From the NCBI GenBank assembly GCA_024234435.1, contig JACKOF010000002.1, positions 124,001 to 188,000 of the forward strand: a stretch of 64,000 bases of DNA. Direction: 5' to 3'. Of this stretch, positions 44,122 through 53,061 are shown one piece after another. A program made the translations under genes and the position numbers. The notes under the pieces were generated by a model. The model was not told the origin of the DNA and made no database searches. It saw only the letters and a list, made by a program, of their open reading frames with translations. The DNA is from Pseudomonadales bacterium (lineage in GTDB: Bacteria; Pseudomonadota; Gammaproteobacteria; Pseudomonadales; Porticoccaceae). Positions within the stretch are counted from its first letter, which is position 1, and the number at the start of each line of letters is the position of its first letter.

Positions 44122-45339
44122 ATGTATGAAGAATTCTACAATCTACGGGCTGAACCATTTCGATTAAGCCCCGACCACCGCTTCTGTTTCAACCACAGCA
44201 GCTATGCCAAAGCCAAAGCCTACATGAAATACGCTTACCAGCGGGCTGAAGGTTTTGTCATGATCACAGGACGACCCGGCACCGGCAAAACAACGCTGGT
44301 GAATGATCTGATAAACAGCCTCGATTCACGCGAAGCCAATGTCGGCATGCTGGTTTGCACACAGCTGGAAGCAGAAGACCTTCTGAGAATGGTCGCCGAC
44401 GCCTTCGGCATTCCCAGCAACACCAATCAGAAATCCCAGCTGTTGCAAAGCCTGTCCAAGCTGTTCACTGACGGCTACTCCGCAGGCAAGCGGGCACTGC
44501 TGATTATTGACGAAGCTCAGGATCTGTCGATGTCGGCGCTGGAAGAACTTCGACTCCTCACTAATCTGCAGATAAACAGTATGCCTTTACTACAGATTTT
44601 TCTGCTGGGCCAGGAGGAGCTCCGCGACATGGTTCAACAACCCAGCATGGAACAGGTGCACCAGCGTCTGGTAGCAGCCTGCCATTTACGCACGCTGCAG
44701 GAAGACGAAACCAAATCATATATCAAGCATCGGCTTGGCCAGGTTGGCTGGAACGGTGATCCCGCAATCAGCGAAGCGGTATACCCGGTCATTCACAAAT
44801 TCAGCCTTGGTATTCCCCGTCGTATCAATATGCTGTGCAGCAGGCTTTTTCTTCATGGCTGTGTTGAGGAGCTTCACCAGATTGGCATCCAGGACGCTAA
44901 AATTGTTCTCAATGAAATCAAACAGGAACAGCTTACATCCGAGGAAATTCCGGCAGATAGTGATTTCGACGTAGAAGACATTTACGAAAAACCGGAGCTT
45001 GCGCCAGTAGAAAACATTAACGAAGCAAAAAAAAAAGAACCTGAAAAGCCCCCCAAAGTAGATCACGCTCTGGAACAGGCCGTAAAGGCTTCTTCGGCGC
45101 CAAACAGCACTATTCAGAAAGGCGCCTATCATGTTGGAGCCAGTGAAGATGCCAGCCCCGATACCGAATACCGTGGCCCAAGATCAAGGAAAGGGCCTCG
45201 CCGGTCGGGAGAAGACCGCCGGGGTGAAGTCCGCTTTGAACCTCGCTCCAGCGAACGGCGACAAAACCCTGGTCGCAGAAAAGAAGACACTGTATCCACC
45301 CTGCTTTCGAGGCGCCTCTGGGGAAAGCTGAAGCGCTGA
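44122..45339 (+). CDS. XrtA/PEP-CTERM locus-associated ATPase (ExeA-like)
   Basis: About 405 residues from ATG 44122 (MYEEFYNLRAEPF is the typical start; upstream codons to 44071 are not needed). AAA ATPase with Walker A GRPGTGKTT and Walker B LLIIDEAQD, followed by IPRRINMLCSRLFL, matching the TIGR03015 secretion-ATPase family linked to exosortase A. The C-terminal 80 residues form a charged, low-complexity tail rich in arginine (GPRRSGEDRRGEVRF, ERRQNPGRRKED) that may be involved in nucleic-acid or membrane binding. It sits apart from the main operon. Confidence 0.9.
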   Translation: MYEEFYNLRAEPFRLSPDHRFCFNHSSYAKAKAYMKYAYQRAEGFVMITGRPGTGKTTLVNDLINSLDSREANVGMLVCTQLEAEDLLRMVADAFGIPSNTNQKSQLLQSLSKLFTDGYSAGKRALLIIDEAQDLSMSALEELRLLTNLQINSMPLLQIFLLGQEELRDMVQQPSMEQVHQRLVAACHLRTLQEDETKSYIKHRLGQVGWNGDPAISEAVYPVIHKFSLGIPRRINMLCSRLFLHGCVEELHQIGIQDAKIVLNEIKQEQLTSEEIPADSDFDVEDIYEKPELAPVENINEAKKKEPEKPPKVDHALEQAVKASSAPNSTIQKGAYHVGASEDASPDTEYRGPRSRKGPRRSGEDRRGEVRFEPRSSERRQNPGRRKEDTVSTLLSRRLWGKLKR

Positions 45340-45420
45340 CCGCCCCCCGCTCCTGTAGCAAAATGCCTGCCGTACAACACTTTTTAGTCAGCTAAAACTT
45401 GTGCCCGACAGGATTCCCGC

Positions 45421-45426
45421 TACAAT
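45421..45426 (+). promoter_or_regulatory. Possible -10 element for the aminotransferase gene
   Basis: TACAAT lies 27 nt before the GTG start with AAGGAG in between; only a weak -35 (TTGTGC, 16 nt upstream) is seen. Confidence 0.35.
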
Positions 45427-45452
45427 CGCACGCTGTTATCAAGGAGTCTTCT

Positions 45453-46730
45453 GTGTACATTAATCAAGCAACTAATGAGCAGCTGCAACAGTGGGAAGCC
45501 GAACTTGCCGGGCAATATGCTGCTTACCTAAGTAACGGGCTTTCACTGGACCTGACCCGAGGAAAACCTTCACCCGCCCAGCTCAATCTGGCGCGATCTC
45601 TCGATGGTATTCTGGAAGGTAACTACATTGCCGACGATGGCACAGACACTCGCAATTACGGCGGCATAGATGGTCTGCCCGCCATGAAAAAATTAGCAGC
45701 AGAAATCCTCGACACTCTCCCGGAAGAAACCCTGATAGGTGGAAACAGCAGTCTCAGCCTGATGTACCTTTATGTTATGTTCTGCTGGGTTTTTGGCCCC
45801 AACGGAAAAGGCTCTGCCTGGCAAAATGAAGGCCGTGTTAAATTCCTGTGCCCGGTGCCCGGATATGATCGCCACTTCGCTATCTGTGAAGAGTTTGGCA
45901 TTGAAATGATTAACATTCCCATGACCGATGTCGGCCCCGACATGGATAAGGTTGAAACCTTATTGCGAACCGACAAATCCATCAAGGGCATGTGGTGTGT
46001 TCCCAAGTATTCAAACCCCACTGGCTGTATCTATAGCGATGAAACCGTGGCAAGACTGGCAAAACTGGGCCATCTTGCAGCAGATAATTTCCGTATTTTT
46101 TACGACAACGCCTACGCCGTACACGACCTGAAACATAATGGCAACCAGCTTGCGTCGCTGATGAATTTGTGTCGCGAGGAAGGCACAGAATCAAGCGTTA
46201 TCCACTTCGGCTCAACATCAAAGGTCACCTTCGCTGGTGCCGGTGTCGCCTTTCTTGCCAGTTCACCCGCCAATATAACCGAACTGAAAAAACGGCTGGG
46301 AATATTTACCATCGGCCCCGACAAGATCAACCAGCTGCGCCACATAAAACTATTCAACTGCAAGGCCGATCTGGTATCCCACATGCAACAACACGCAGAC
46401 CTTTTAAGACCTCGTTTTGCCTGTGTAGAAAAACATTTACATGAGAGTTTTGCCGGGTCTGATCTGGGGTCCTGGATAACACCGGAAGGCGGTTACTTTG
46501 TTTCGTTCGACACACGGCCTGGCCTGGCAAAAGAAGTGATACGGCTGGCAGCAGAAGCAGGCGTCAAGCTCACACCTGCGGGCGCAACATTCCCCTACGG
46601 GAAAGACCCTGAAGACAAAAATATTCGCATCGCCCCGTCATTTCCTTCAATGGAGGACATTGACCAGGCAATGACTGTATTTACCACTTGCGTGAAACTG
46701 GCTTCAGTCCGACAGGCACTGAACGGCTAG
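45453..46730 (+). CDS. PLP-dependent aminotransferase (MocR-like, aspartate aminotransferase Ic type)
   Basis: A 425-residue fold-type I enzyme. GTG at 45453 is chosen because AAGGAG is six nt upstream; the open frame begins earlier, at 45399. DLTRGKPSPAQLNLA near the N-terminus, VPKYSNPTGCIYSDE, FYDNAYAVHDL and HFGSTSKVTFAGAG with the PLP lysine match the aminotransferase family PF12897. It transfers amino groups between amino acids and 2-oxo acids; probable substrates aspartate/glutamate are family knowledge. It is a single-gene unit with a bidirectional terminator downstream. Confidence 0.9.
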   Translation: MYINQATNEQLQQWEAELAGQYAAYLSNGLSLDLTRGKPSPAQLNLARSLDGILEGNYIADDGTDTRNYGGIDGLPAMKKLAAEILDTLPEETLIGGNSSLSLMYLYVMFCWVFGPNGKGSAWQNEGRVKFLCPVPGYDRHFAICEEFGIEMINIPMTDVGPDMDKVETLLRTDKSIKGMWCVPKYSNPTGCIYSDETVARLAKLGHLAADNFRIFYDNAYAVHDLKHNGNQLASLMNLCREEGTESSVIHFGSTSKVTFAGAGVAFLASSPANITELKKRLGIFTIGPDKINQLRHIKLFNCKADLVSHMQQHADLLRPRFACVEKHLHESFAGSDLGSWITPEGGYFVSFDTRPGLAKEVIRLAAEAGVKLTPAGATFPYGKDPEDKNIRIAPSFPSMEDIDQAMTVFTTCVKLASVRQALNG

Positions 46731-46758
46731 CAACGGCACCTGGGAGAAGGGCATAAAA

Positions 46759-46801
46759 AAAATGGCTTGTCACACGACTCTATTCGCCAACAAGCCGTTT
46801 T
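46759..46801. terminator. Bidirectional terminator between aminotransferase and DUF1820 genes
   Basis: AAAATGGCTTGT (46759-46770) and ACAAGCCGTTTT (46790-46801) pair with A's on the left and T's on the right, so the hairpin with A/U flanks works in both directions between two convergent genes. Confidence 0.75.
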
Positions 46802-46811
46802 CCAGAGAGAC

Positions 46812-47162
46812 TCAATCTTTTCGAGTGGGCGCTGCGCTTGGGTAAGGAAATGCGGTAACGTTGCTACCACCTTTCACTTCGGTAATTTTACAGGCACCTT
46901 CTTTTTCCACTTCGTCAATACGGACAACAGAATGCATAGGGATGAAGCTGCGTTTAATGGAAGAAAATTCGTTTTTCAGCTTTTCTTCTGCCGGATCCAC
47001 AATCATCTGCGAACGCTCACCAAAAACAAATTCCTCCACCTCCAGAAAGCCCCAGAGGTCGCTCTGAAAAATATGCCGGGCATAAATTTCATAAACCTGG
47101 CCCTGATTAAAAAAGGAAATCCGATAAACAGGTTCTTTGTTGTGAGCGGGTTGTTTAGTCAT
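46812..47162 (-). CDS. DUF1820 family protein
   Basis: A 116-residue small cytoplasmic protein found in many gammaproteobacteria next to miaB. YRISFFNQGQVYEIYARHIFQSDLWGFLEVEEFVFG and FIPMHSVVRIDEVEKEG are the conserved parts of this family. Function unknown. The gene diverges from miaB; a strong hairpin (47206-47223) lies in its upstream region. Confidence 0.88.
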   Translation of the reverse strand: MTKQPAHNKEPVYRISFFNQGQVYEIYARHIFQSDLWGFLEVEEFVFGERSQMIVDPAEEKLKNEFSSIKRSFIPMHSVVRIDEVEKEGACKITEVKGGSNVTAFPYPSAAPTRKD

Positions 47163-47205
47163 ACGTTTCAGCCCAATTGCAGTGATTTCTACGTTAATCT
47201 TCTAT

Positions 47206-47223
47206 GCCCCCTGGCAAGGGGGC
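47206..47223. promoter_or_regulatory. GC-rich hairpin upstream of DUF1820 gene
   Basis: GCCCCCT and AGGGGGC form a 7-bp stem with a 4-base loop, 44 nt before the DUF1820 start. On the minus strand it could lie at the 5' end of the mRNA; its role is not known. Confidence 0.4.
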
Positions 47224-47275
47224 GCAATATTAGCATAACCCGCAACATAATCTGTAAAAATTTCATTAAGTTAAG

Positions 47276-47304
47276 TTAACAGACCACCAAACAACAGCTA
47301 TAAT
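47276..47304 (+). promoter_or_regulatory. Sigma-70 promoter of miaB
   Basis: TTAACA (47276-47281), 17 bp, TATAAT (47299-47304): 5/6 and 6/6 matches at optimum spacing. Transcription would start near 47311, 34 nt upstream of the ATG of miaB. Confidence 0.8.
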
Positions 47305-47344
47305 TGCCGCCCTTTCATTATCGGTCACAATTTAACCACTCACC

Positions 47345-48715
47345 ATGTCTGAGCACAGCCTCGAAAACAAAAGCACCGGCAGACCTGTCAAGAAACTGCA
47401 CATCGTGACACACGGTTGCCAGATGAATGAATATGATTCCGCTCGCATGCGTGACCTGCTAGGCGACAGCCATCAAATGGTACCAACCGAGGATGCCAGT
47501 GAGGCCGATGTCATCCTGCTGAATACTTGCTCCATTCGTGAAAAAGCCCAGGAAAAAGTCTTCCATCAACTGGGCCGCTGGAAACACCTCAAAGAAAGCA
47601 ATCCCGACCTGATAATCGGTGTTGGTGGCTGCGTAGCCAGTCAGGAAGGCGCGGCCATTGCCAAACGCGCCCCTCATGTAGACCTGGTTTTCGGGCCGCA
47701 AACCTTGCATCGACTGCCGGAAATGATGGCCGAACGCAAACAGGGGGACGGAACCACTGTTGTCGACATCAGCTTCCCCGAAGTAGAGAAATTTGACCGC
47801 CTGCCGGAGCCTTCCGCCGACGGCGTTTCTGCATTTGTTTCCATTATGGAAGGCTGTTCAAAATACTGTACTTTCTGCGTTGTACCCTACACCCGCGGCG
47901 AAGAAGTGAGTCGTCCGGCAACCGACGTATTGACCGAAGTCACGCAGCTGGCCGAACAGGGTGTGCGCGAGATCAACCTGCTGGGGCAAAATGTAAACGC
48001 CTACCGGGGCGAGATGCCCAATGGCGATGTATGCGACCTGGCAGAGCTGATCACCTATGTCGCCAGAGTAGAAGGTATTGACCGGATTCGCTACACAACA
48101 TCTCACCCTGTCGAATTCTCGGACAGCCTGATAGACGTCTACAAAGACGTTCCGGAACTGGTTAGCCACCTGCACCTGCCGGTGCAGAGCGGTTCAGACA
48201 GAATATTGATGGCAATGAAGCGCGGTCATACGGCTATTGAGTACAAATCAAAAATCCGCCGCCTGCGGGCAATCCGGCCGGACATCAGCCTGTCTTCCGA
48301 CTTTATTGTCGGCTTCCCCGGTGAAACCGAGCAAGAATTTGCCGCCACCATGAAATTGATTGAAGAAATCGGCTTTGACCACTCTTTCAGCTTCATCTAC
48401 AGCGCCAGGCCCGGCACTCCCGCTGCAGACCTTCCGGACGAAACACCGGAAGAAGTGAAAAAGCAACGTCTGCAAATATTACAGTCCAGAATCAATCAGC
48501 AGGCTATGGAAATCAGCCGCAGAATGGTTGGCAAAATAGCCCGTGTGCTGGTGACGGGTATTTCCAAAAAAGATCCCGGCCAACTGCAAAGTCGTACCGA
48601 AAACAATCGCGTTGTCAATTTCCTGTGCAGCGATCACAAACTCATTGGCCAGTTTGTTGATGTCAATATTACCGAAGCACTACCAAATTCTCTGAGAGGC
48701 TCCCTGGTACGCTAG
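47345..48715 (+). CDS. miaB: tRNA-2-methylthio-N6-dimethylallyladenosine synthase MiaB
   Basis: A 456-residue radical SAM methylthiotransferase. N-terminal UPF0004 domain cysteines in THGCQMNEYDS, LLNTCSIREKA and GVGGCVASQ; radical SAM cluster CxxxCxxC in GCSKYCTFCVVPYTRG; C-terminal TRAM domain. It methylthiolates i6A37 in tRNAs reading UNN codons. It begins the conserved miaB-phoH-ybeY-corC-lnt group. Length and motifs are normal. Confidence 0.97.
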   Translation: MSEHSLENKSTGRPVKKLHIVTHGCQMNEYDSARMRDLLGDSHQMVPTEDASEADVILLNTCSIREKAQEKVFHQLGRWKHLKESNPDLIIGVGGCVASQEGAAIAKRAPHVDLVFGPQTLHRLPEMMAERKQGDGTTVVDISFPEVEKFDRLPEPSADGVSAFVSIMEGCSKYCTFCVVPYTRGEEVSRPATDVLTEVTQLAEQGVREINLLGQNVNAYRGEMPNGDVCDLAELITYVARVEGIDRIRYTTSHPVEFSDSLIDVYKDVPELVSHLHLPVQSGSDRILMAMKRGHTAIEYKSKIRRLRAIRPDISLSSDFIVGFPGETEQEFAATMKLIEEIGFDHSFSFIYSARPGTPAADLPDETPEEVKKQRLQILQSRINQQAMEISRRMVGKIARVLVTGISKKDPGQLQSRTENNRVVNFLCSDHKLIGQFVDVNITEALPNSLRGSLVR

Positions 48716-48760
48716 GGCCTGAAATCATTCATTAATAACTCTCCGGCATATTGTCATCTC

Positions 48761-48797
48761 CCTGAAACAACCATTATTTATATAGAATGGCTTCAGG
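48761..48797. terminator. Hairpin downstream of miaB
   Basis: CCTGAA-acaa-CCATT pairs with AATGG-c-TTCAGG across a 10-nt AT-rich loop, 46 bp after the miaB stop. No poly-T tail, so it may only partly stop transcription before phoH. Confidence 0.35.
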
Positions 48798-48893
48798 TAG
48801 TGGATTTCCCGCAAAACCGGCAATCAAGTGTTTTCAGCCAGAGTCAAAGGATATATGCTAACCACAACGCCACAGTCGTAAGGAATTAATTGT

Positions 48894-49931
48894 TTGGCAA
48901 ATTTGAATCATCAATCCGCCGCACAAACGATCACTCTCGAACCCAACGATGCCCGCCGCCTCGCAAACCTTTGCGGTCAATTTGACGAACACCTACGACT
49001 CATCGAACAACGCCTTGATATTGAAATTCGCAATCGCGGCAACCTGTTTGCATTCTACGGAGACAACAAAACCTCCAAGGTTGCTTGCGAGCTGATTTAT
49101 AACCTCTACAGGGAAACAGAGAGCAACCCGTCTCTGGCACCAGACGAGGTACACCTTTTCCTTCAGCAATCTAGCATTGAGACGCGTATGGACAAAACCA
49201 CCGCAAAATCAGCTGGCATCCCCCCCCAGGAAGCCACCCCCAACAATTCGGGAAATGTTGAAAACATCACTGTTATCCGCACTAAAAAAGGCAATATCAA
49301 ACCCCGCGGAGTCAGTCAGCAGCGCTATGTACGATCCATCCAGACTCACGATATTAACTTCGGCGTAGGTCCTGCCGGCACAGGTAAAACCTACCTCGCG
49401 GTAGCCTGTGCCGTTGAAGCACTGCTTCGTGACGAGGTTGAAAGAATTCTGCTAGTTCGCCCGGCGGTTGAAGCCGGAGAAAAACTGGGGTTCCTGCCCG
49501 GCGACCTGAGTCAGAAAGTAGACCCCTACCTGCGCCCACTTTACGATGCTCTTTATGAAATGCTGGGCGCAGAAACCGTGTGCAAACTGATAGATCGCGG
49601 TGTTATCGAGATTGCACCGCTGGCCTATATGCGCGGACGCACACTGAACGGTTCTTTCATTATCCTTGACGAGAGCCAGAACACGACCTGTGAACAAATG
49701 AAAATGTTTCTCACCCGAATCGGGTTCGGTTCAACGGCCGTCATCACAGGGGATACATCACAAATAGATTTACCTCGTGGCACACGCTCCGGCCTGTTAC
49801 AGGTCTGTGAAGTGCTAAAAGATGTTGAAGACATCAGCTTTTCTTTCTTTACCTCGAAAGACGTCGTTCGGCACCCGCTGGTCCAGCAAATTGTCGATGC
49901 TTACGACAATTTTCAGGAAGACAGCAACTAG
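48894..49931 (+). CDS. ybeZ: PhoH-like ATPase (YbeZ)
   Basis: A 345-residue protein. TTG at 48894 with AAGGA upstream; no better codon is in frame. N-terminal KH-like region (ITLEPNDARRLANLCGQ), then Walker A GPAGTGKTYLA and Walker B FIILDESQN of PhoH-type ATPases. Family knowledge: YbeZ works with YbeY in RNA/ribosome maturation. It is followed by ybeY with 16 bp between. Confidence 0.94.
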   Translation: MANLNHQSAAQTITLEPNDARRLANLCGQFDEHLRLIEQRLDIEIRNRGNLFAFYGDNKTSKVACELIYNLYRETESNPSLAPDEVHLFLQQSSIETRMDKTTAKSAGIPPQEATPNNSGNVENITVIRTKKGNIKPRGVSQQRYVRSIQTHDINFGVGPAGTGKTYLAVACAVEALLRDEVERILLVRPAVEAGEKLGFLPGDLSQKVDPYLRPLYDALYEMLGAETVCKLIDRGVIEIAPLAYMRGRTLNGSFIILDESQNTTCEQMKMFLTRIGFGSTAVITGDTSQIDLPRGTRSGLLQVCEVLKDVEDISFSFFTSKDVVRHPLVQQIVDAYDNFQEDSN

Positions 49932-49947
49932 GCTCTATTGGCATAAA

Positions 49948-50466
49948 ATGAAGCTTGACCTGTCTCTGGATAACGCCACCTCTTCCTGCTTGCTTCCCGA
50001 TGAAGAGGATGTTCACCGATGGGCCTCAGCCGCCCTTGAAGGGCACTGCCCTGCTGCTGCGTTATCCATCCGAATTGTTGACGAGCAGGAAAGCGCCGAC
50101 CTCAACCTCCATTATCGCCACAAACCCGGCCCGACTAATGTGCTGTCTTTCCCAGCAGAAATCCCAGGCGAAATTCTGCTCCAATTGGAGTTCCCGCCGT
50201 TGGGTGATCTGGCTATCTGTGCGCCAGTTATGGAAAGGGAAGCGGCACAACAGGACAAGGACATCGTGGCTCACTGGGCCCACATCGTTGTACATGGCTG
50301 CCTGCACCTCGTTGGTTATGATCATCTCAACGATACAGATGCCGACAAAATGGAACGTCAGGAAATCACCCTTCTCAAAGGGTTCGGCTTTTCGAATCCG
50401 TATGAACAGCACAACTCACCATCGAACAAACACCTATTACCGCAAGGAGCGGACGAAGCAACATGA
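49948..50466 (+). CDS. ybeY: Endoribonuclease YbeY (rRNA maturation factor)
   Basis: A 172-residue metalloprotein from ATG 49948; the frame stays open further upstream inside phoH, but the ATG here fits the family. The metal-binding HGCLHLVGYDH is the UPF0054 signature, and NVLSFPAEIPG precedes it. It matures 16S rRNA ends and supports ribosome quality control. It overlaps corC as ATGA. The C-terminus (HNSPSNKHLLPQGADEAT) is variable. Confidence 0.95.
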   Translation: MKLDLSLDNATSSCLLPDEEDVHRWASAALEGHCPAAALSIRIVDEQESADLNLHYRHKPGPTNVLSFPAEIPGEILLQLEFPPLGDLAICAPVMEREAAQQDKDIVAHWAHIVVHGCLHLVGYDHLNDTDADKMERQEITLLKGFGFSNPYEQHNSPSNKHLLPQGADEAT

Positions 50467-51317
50467 CCGAAGACGACTCGAGTAGCCAGCAGGAAAAATC
50501 CTGGCTGGGCAAGCTGGCCGACGCTTTCTCTTCAGACCCGCAGTCCCGCGAGGATCTGGCCCAAATACTACGCGCCGCCTATGAAAACAACCTGATCGAT
50601 AATGACGCTCTGGAAATTATTGAGGGCGCGCTTAAGGTTTCGGACCAGCAAGTCAGGGAAATCATGATCCCGCGCTCAAAAATGGTACTGATCCGGCGTG
50701 AAGATTCCCTGGAAACCGTACTTAACACAGTCATGGAATCCAACCACTCGCGCTTTCCTGTTATTGGGGAATCTGCCGATGATGTGCGTGGCATTTTACT
50801 GGCAAAGGAGTTATTGCCTCTGGTGCTCGGTGGCCGGGAAAACTTTGATATCGACAAGGTTATACGCGCTGCGGCCATTATTCCGGAAAGCAAACGTCTG
50901 AATGTTTTACTGCGTGAGTTTCGCGAGCAGCGTTACCACATGGCCATTGTTGTTGACGAATACGGCGGCGTTGCCGGCCTGGTGACCATTGAAGATATCC
51001 TGGAGGAAATTGTCGGCGACATCGAAGACGAAACCGATGCCGAAGAAACCAGTATGATTCGGCTTCAGGACAGCGGCAGTCATCTCGTAGAGGCACTGAC
51101 CCCCATAGAAGACTTTAACGAGTTTTTTGATGCAGGCCTCAGTGATGAGGAGTTCGACACAATCGGAGGCCTCATTGTGCAGGCATTTGGTCGCCTGCCC
51201 GTTGTCAACGAATCGATTGAAATAGAACAATTCAGTTTCAGAATCGTCGAAGGTGACAGCAGGCAAGTCAAGCTGCTCGAAGTCAACCCTTGCGAGCCGG
51301 GTTACTCCGGCATCTAA
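50463..51317 (+). CDS. corC: HlyC/CorC family CBS-domain transporter (YbeX)
   Basis: A 284-residue protein. Two CBS domains (MIPRSKMVLIRREDSLETVL, and the second around HMAIVVDEYGGVAGLVTIEDILEEIVGDIEDE) and a CorC_HlyC C-terminal domain. No transmembrane region, so it is the soluble CorC/YbeX form found with lnt. Role in Mg/Co efflux is family knowledge. It follows ybeY with a 4-bp overlap. Confidence 0.94.
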   Translation: MTEDDSSSQQEKSWLGKLADAFSSDPQSREDLAQILRAAYENNLIDNDALEIIEGALKVSDQQVREIMIPRSKMVLIRREDSLETVLNTVMESNHSRFPVIGESADDVRGILLAKELLPLVLGGRENFDIDKVIRAAAIIPESKRLNVLLREFREQRYHMAIVVDEYGGVAGLVTIEDILEEIVGDIEDETDAEETSMIRLQDSGSHLVEALTPIEDFNEFFDAGLSDEEFDTIGGLIVQAFGRLPVVNESIEIEQFSFRIVEGDSRQVKLLEVNPCEPGYSGI

Positions 51318-51350
51318 CAACAGTCTGATCACCCCCGGACGACAACCTGC

Positions 51351-52847
51351 ATGCGACACAGAATGGTTATCAATACAGCTCGCAGGGTAAATTCTGCCGC
51401 ATTGTTACTCGGCGCATTGATGACCTTATCCCTGTCTCCCTGGAATTGGTGGTGGATAGGCATGGTATCGGCGGCGGGGTTGCTACTATTGCTGAAAAAT
51501 ACATCAGGCAATTTATTCTGGTGTTGCTTCTGGTATGGCATGGGGCTTTTCGGCACAGGGGCCTCCTGGGTGTTTATCAGCATTCACGAGCACGGTAATG
51601 CATCCGTCACCCTGGCTGCCACACTGACACTGTTGTTTATCATGGCACCCGCGATCTCTTTTGCCCTTCCCATGAGCCTGTTTCGCTGGTGTAACAAACA
51701 TTCTGTTACGGCCATTTTTGCTTTTCCATGCCTCTGGGTGATTGCCGAATGGTTCCGTAGCTGGCTTTTGTCCGGCTTTCCCTGGCTCTACTTCGGTTAC
51801 GGTTTCATCGACACCTACCTGGCAGGCTGGGCACCGGTGGGCGGTGTATTGACGATCAGCTGGATCGGTATCTTTTGCGCTGCCGCGCTGACACAGGCAA
51901 CCAATGTCCAGCGCCACAGCACTGCCCTGATAGCCTACTCCACCTTAATGGCCATACTCTGGATCGCTGGCTGGTATTTCAGCAGTCTCCCCTGGACCAG
52001 CGCGCTCACCCAAAATGTCAGCATTGGTATCATTCAGCCCTCCCTGCCGCTTTCCGTGAAGTGGGACAAACACAAACTCAACGATATTCTTAACCTTTAT
52101 CAGAGGCAAACCCGCCAATTACTGGAACAGGATATTATTGTCTGGCCTGAGTCTGCCATTCCCCAGCTACAGCACAACGTCAGGGATTTTCTGAACGGTA
52201 TTGATACCTTGGGGCAGCAAAGCCAGACCGCTATTATCACTGGCATACCAACACAAAACTCCGAAAATGGCCGCTATTACAACTCGGTCATTGCTCTTGG
52301 CACAGCCAAGGGCACTTACCACAAACAGCACCTGGTTCCCTTTGGTGAATACATCCCGCTGGAAAACTGGCTGCGGGGCACGATCGATTTTTTTGATCTG
52401 CCAATGTCTCAGTTTAGCTCCGGTCCCGAAAATCAGCCTCTGATCAAAGTTGGAGCGCTGAATATCAGCAGCGCTATTTGTTATGAAATTGTTTTCCCCG
52501 AACTGGTTGCGCGATCGGCAGCCAACGCAGAAATACTTCTAACCCTCAGCAATGACAGCTGGTTTGGCGATTCCCTGGGCCCTAAGCAGCATCTGCAAAT
52601 GGCCCGCATGCGAGCACTGGAGAATGCCAAACCACTGATCCGGGCAACCAATGACGGACTCACTGCTCTGATAGACAAACATGGGAAAATCACCGCCTCG
52701 ATACCGGCCTTTCAGCGGACTGTACTAACAGGTGAGATAACACCTCAACGCGGTCAGACTCCCTTCAACCGATGGCAGTCAATTCCCATTATCCTGCTCT
52801 CCCTGGCAACACTGGTTTTCGCGACGCTGCTGAACCGCAGATACTGA
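51351..52847 (+). CDS. lnt: Apolipoprotein N-acyltransferase
   Basis: A 498-residue inner-membrane enzyme with six to eight transmembrane helices and a nitrilase domain. The triad is seen as Glu in IVWPESAIP, Lys in TYHKQHLVPFGEY and Cys in SSAICYEIVFPE. It adds the third acyl chain to lipoproteins, which the LptE and polysaccharide export lipoproteins of this window would need. Normal length and order after corC. Confidence 0.96.
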   Translation: MRHRMVINTARRVNSAALLLGALMTLSLSPWNWWWIGMVSAAGLLLLLKNTSGNLFWCCFWYGMGLFGTGASWVFISIHEHGNASVTLAATLTLLFIMAPAISFALPMSLFRWCNKHSVTAIFAFPCLWVIAEWFRSWLLSGFPWLYFGYGFIDTYLAGWAPVGGVLTISWIGIFCAAALTQATNVQRHSTALIAYSTLMAILWIAGWYFSSLPWTSALTQNVSIGIIQPSLPLSVKWDKHKLNDILNLYQRQTRQLLEQDIIVWPESAIPQLQHNVRDFLNGIDTLGQQSQTAIITGIPTQNSENGRYYNSVIALGTAKGTYHKQHLVPFGEYIPLENWLRGTIDFFDLPMSQFSSGPENQPLIKVGALNISSAICYEIVFPELVARSAANAEILLTLSNDSWFGDSLGPKQHLQMARMRALENAKPLIRATNDGLTALIDKHGKITASIPAFQRTVLTGEITPQRGQTPFNRWQSIPIILLSLATLVFATLLNRRY

Positions 52848-52960
52848 CACCTCCCTGCACGCAGCATTACCTAACAAACCGTTGGCTTTCGCCTTCGAGC
52901 AGTTCAATACAAGGCAGACAGAAAATCAACAGCCTGCTAGGTGTCCCAGCAGAATTCCCC

Positions 52961-52966
52961 TATAAT
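52961..52966 (+). promoter_or_regulatory. -10 element upstream of leuS
   Basis: TATAAT, about 96 nt before the leuS ATG, in the 214-bp gap after lnt. The -35 at 17 bp upstream (TAGGTG) is weak. Confidence 0.45.
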
Positions 52967-53061
52967 CCCGCCCTTGCCCGGTACAACAAACAGCACCGCA
53001 CAAACACATCTGGACGACAATAAACAGCGTCCCAAATGTCATCGATACAACAGCGAGCGTT

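Noticed and set aside
46767..47279. 170-codon plus-strand frame over the DUF1820 gene
   Set aside because: Antisense to a conserved gene, and it reads through a terminator hairpin.
49955..50485. 176-codon frame overlapping ybeY and corC
   Set aside because: Shadow in another frame; ybeY and corC have full motifs.
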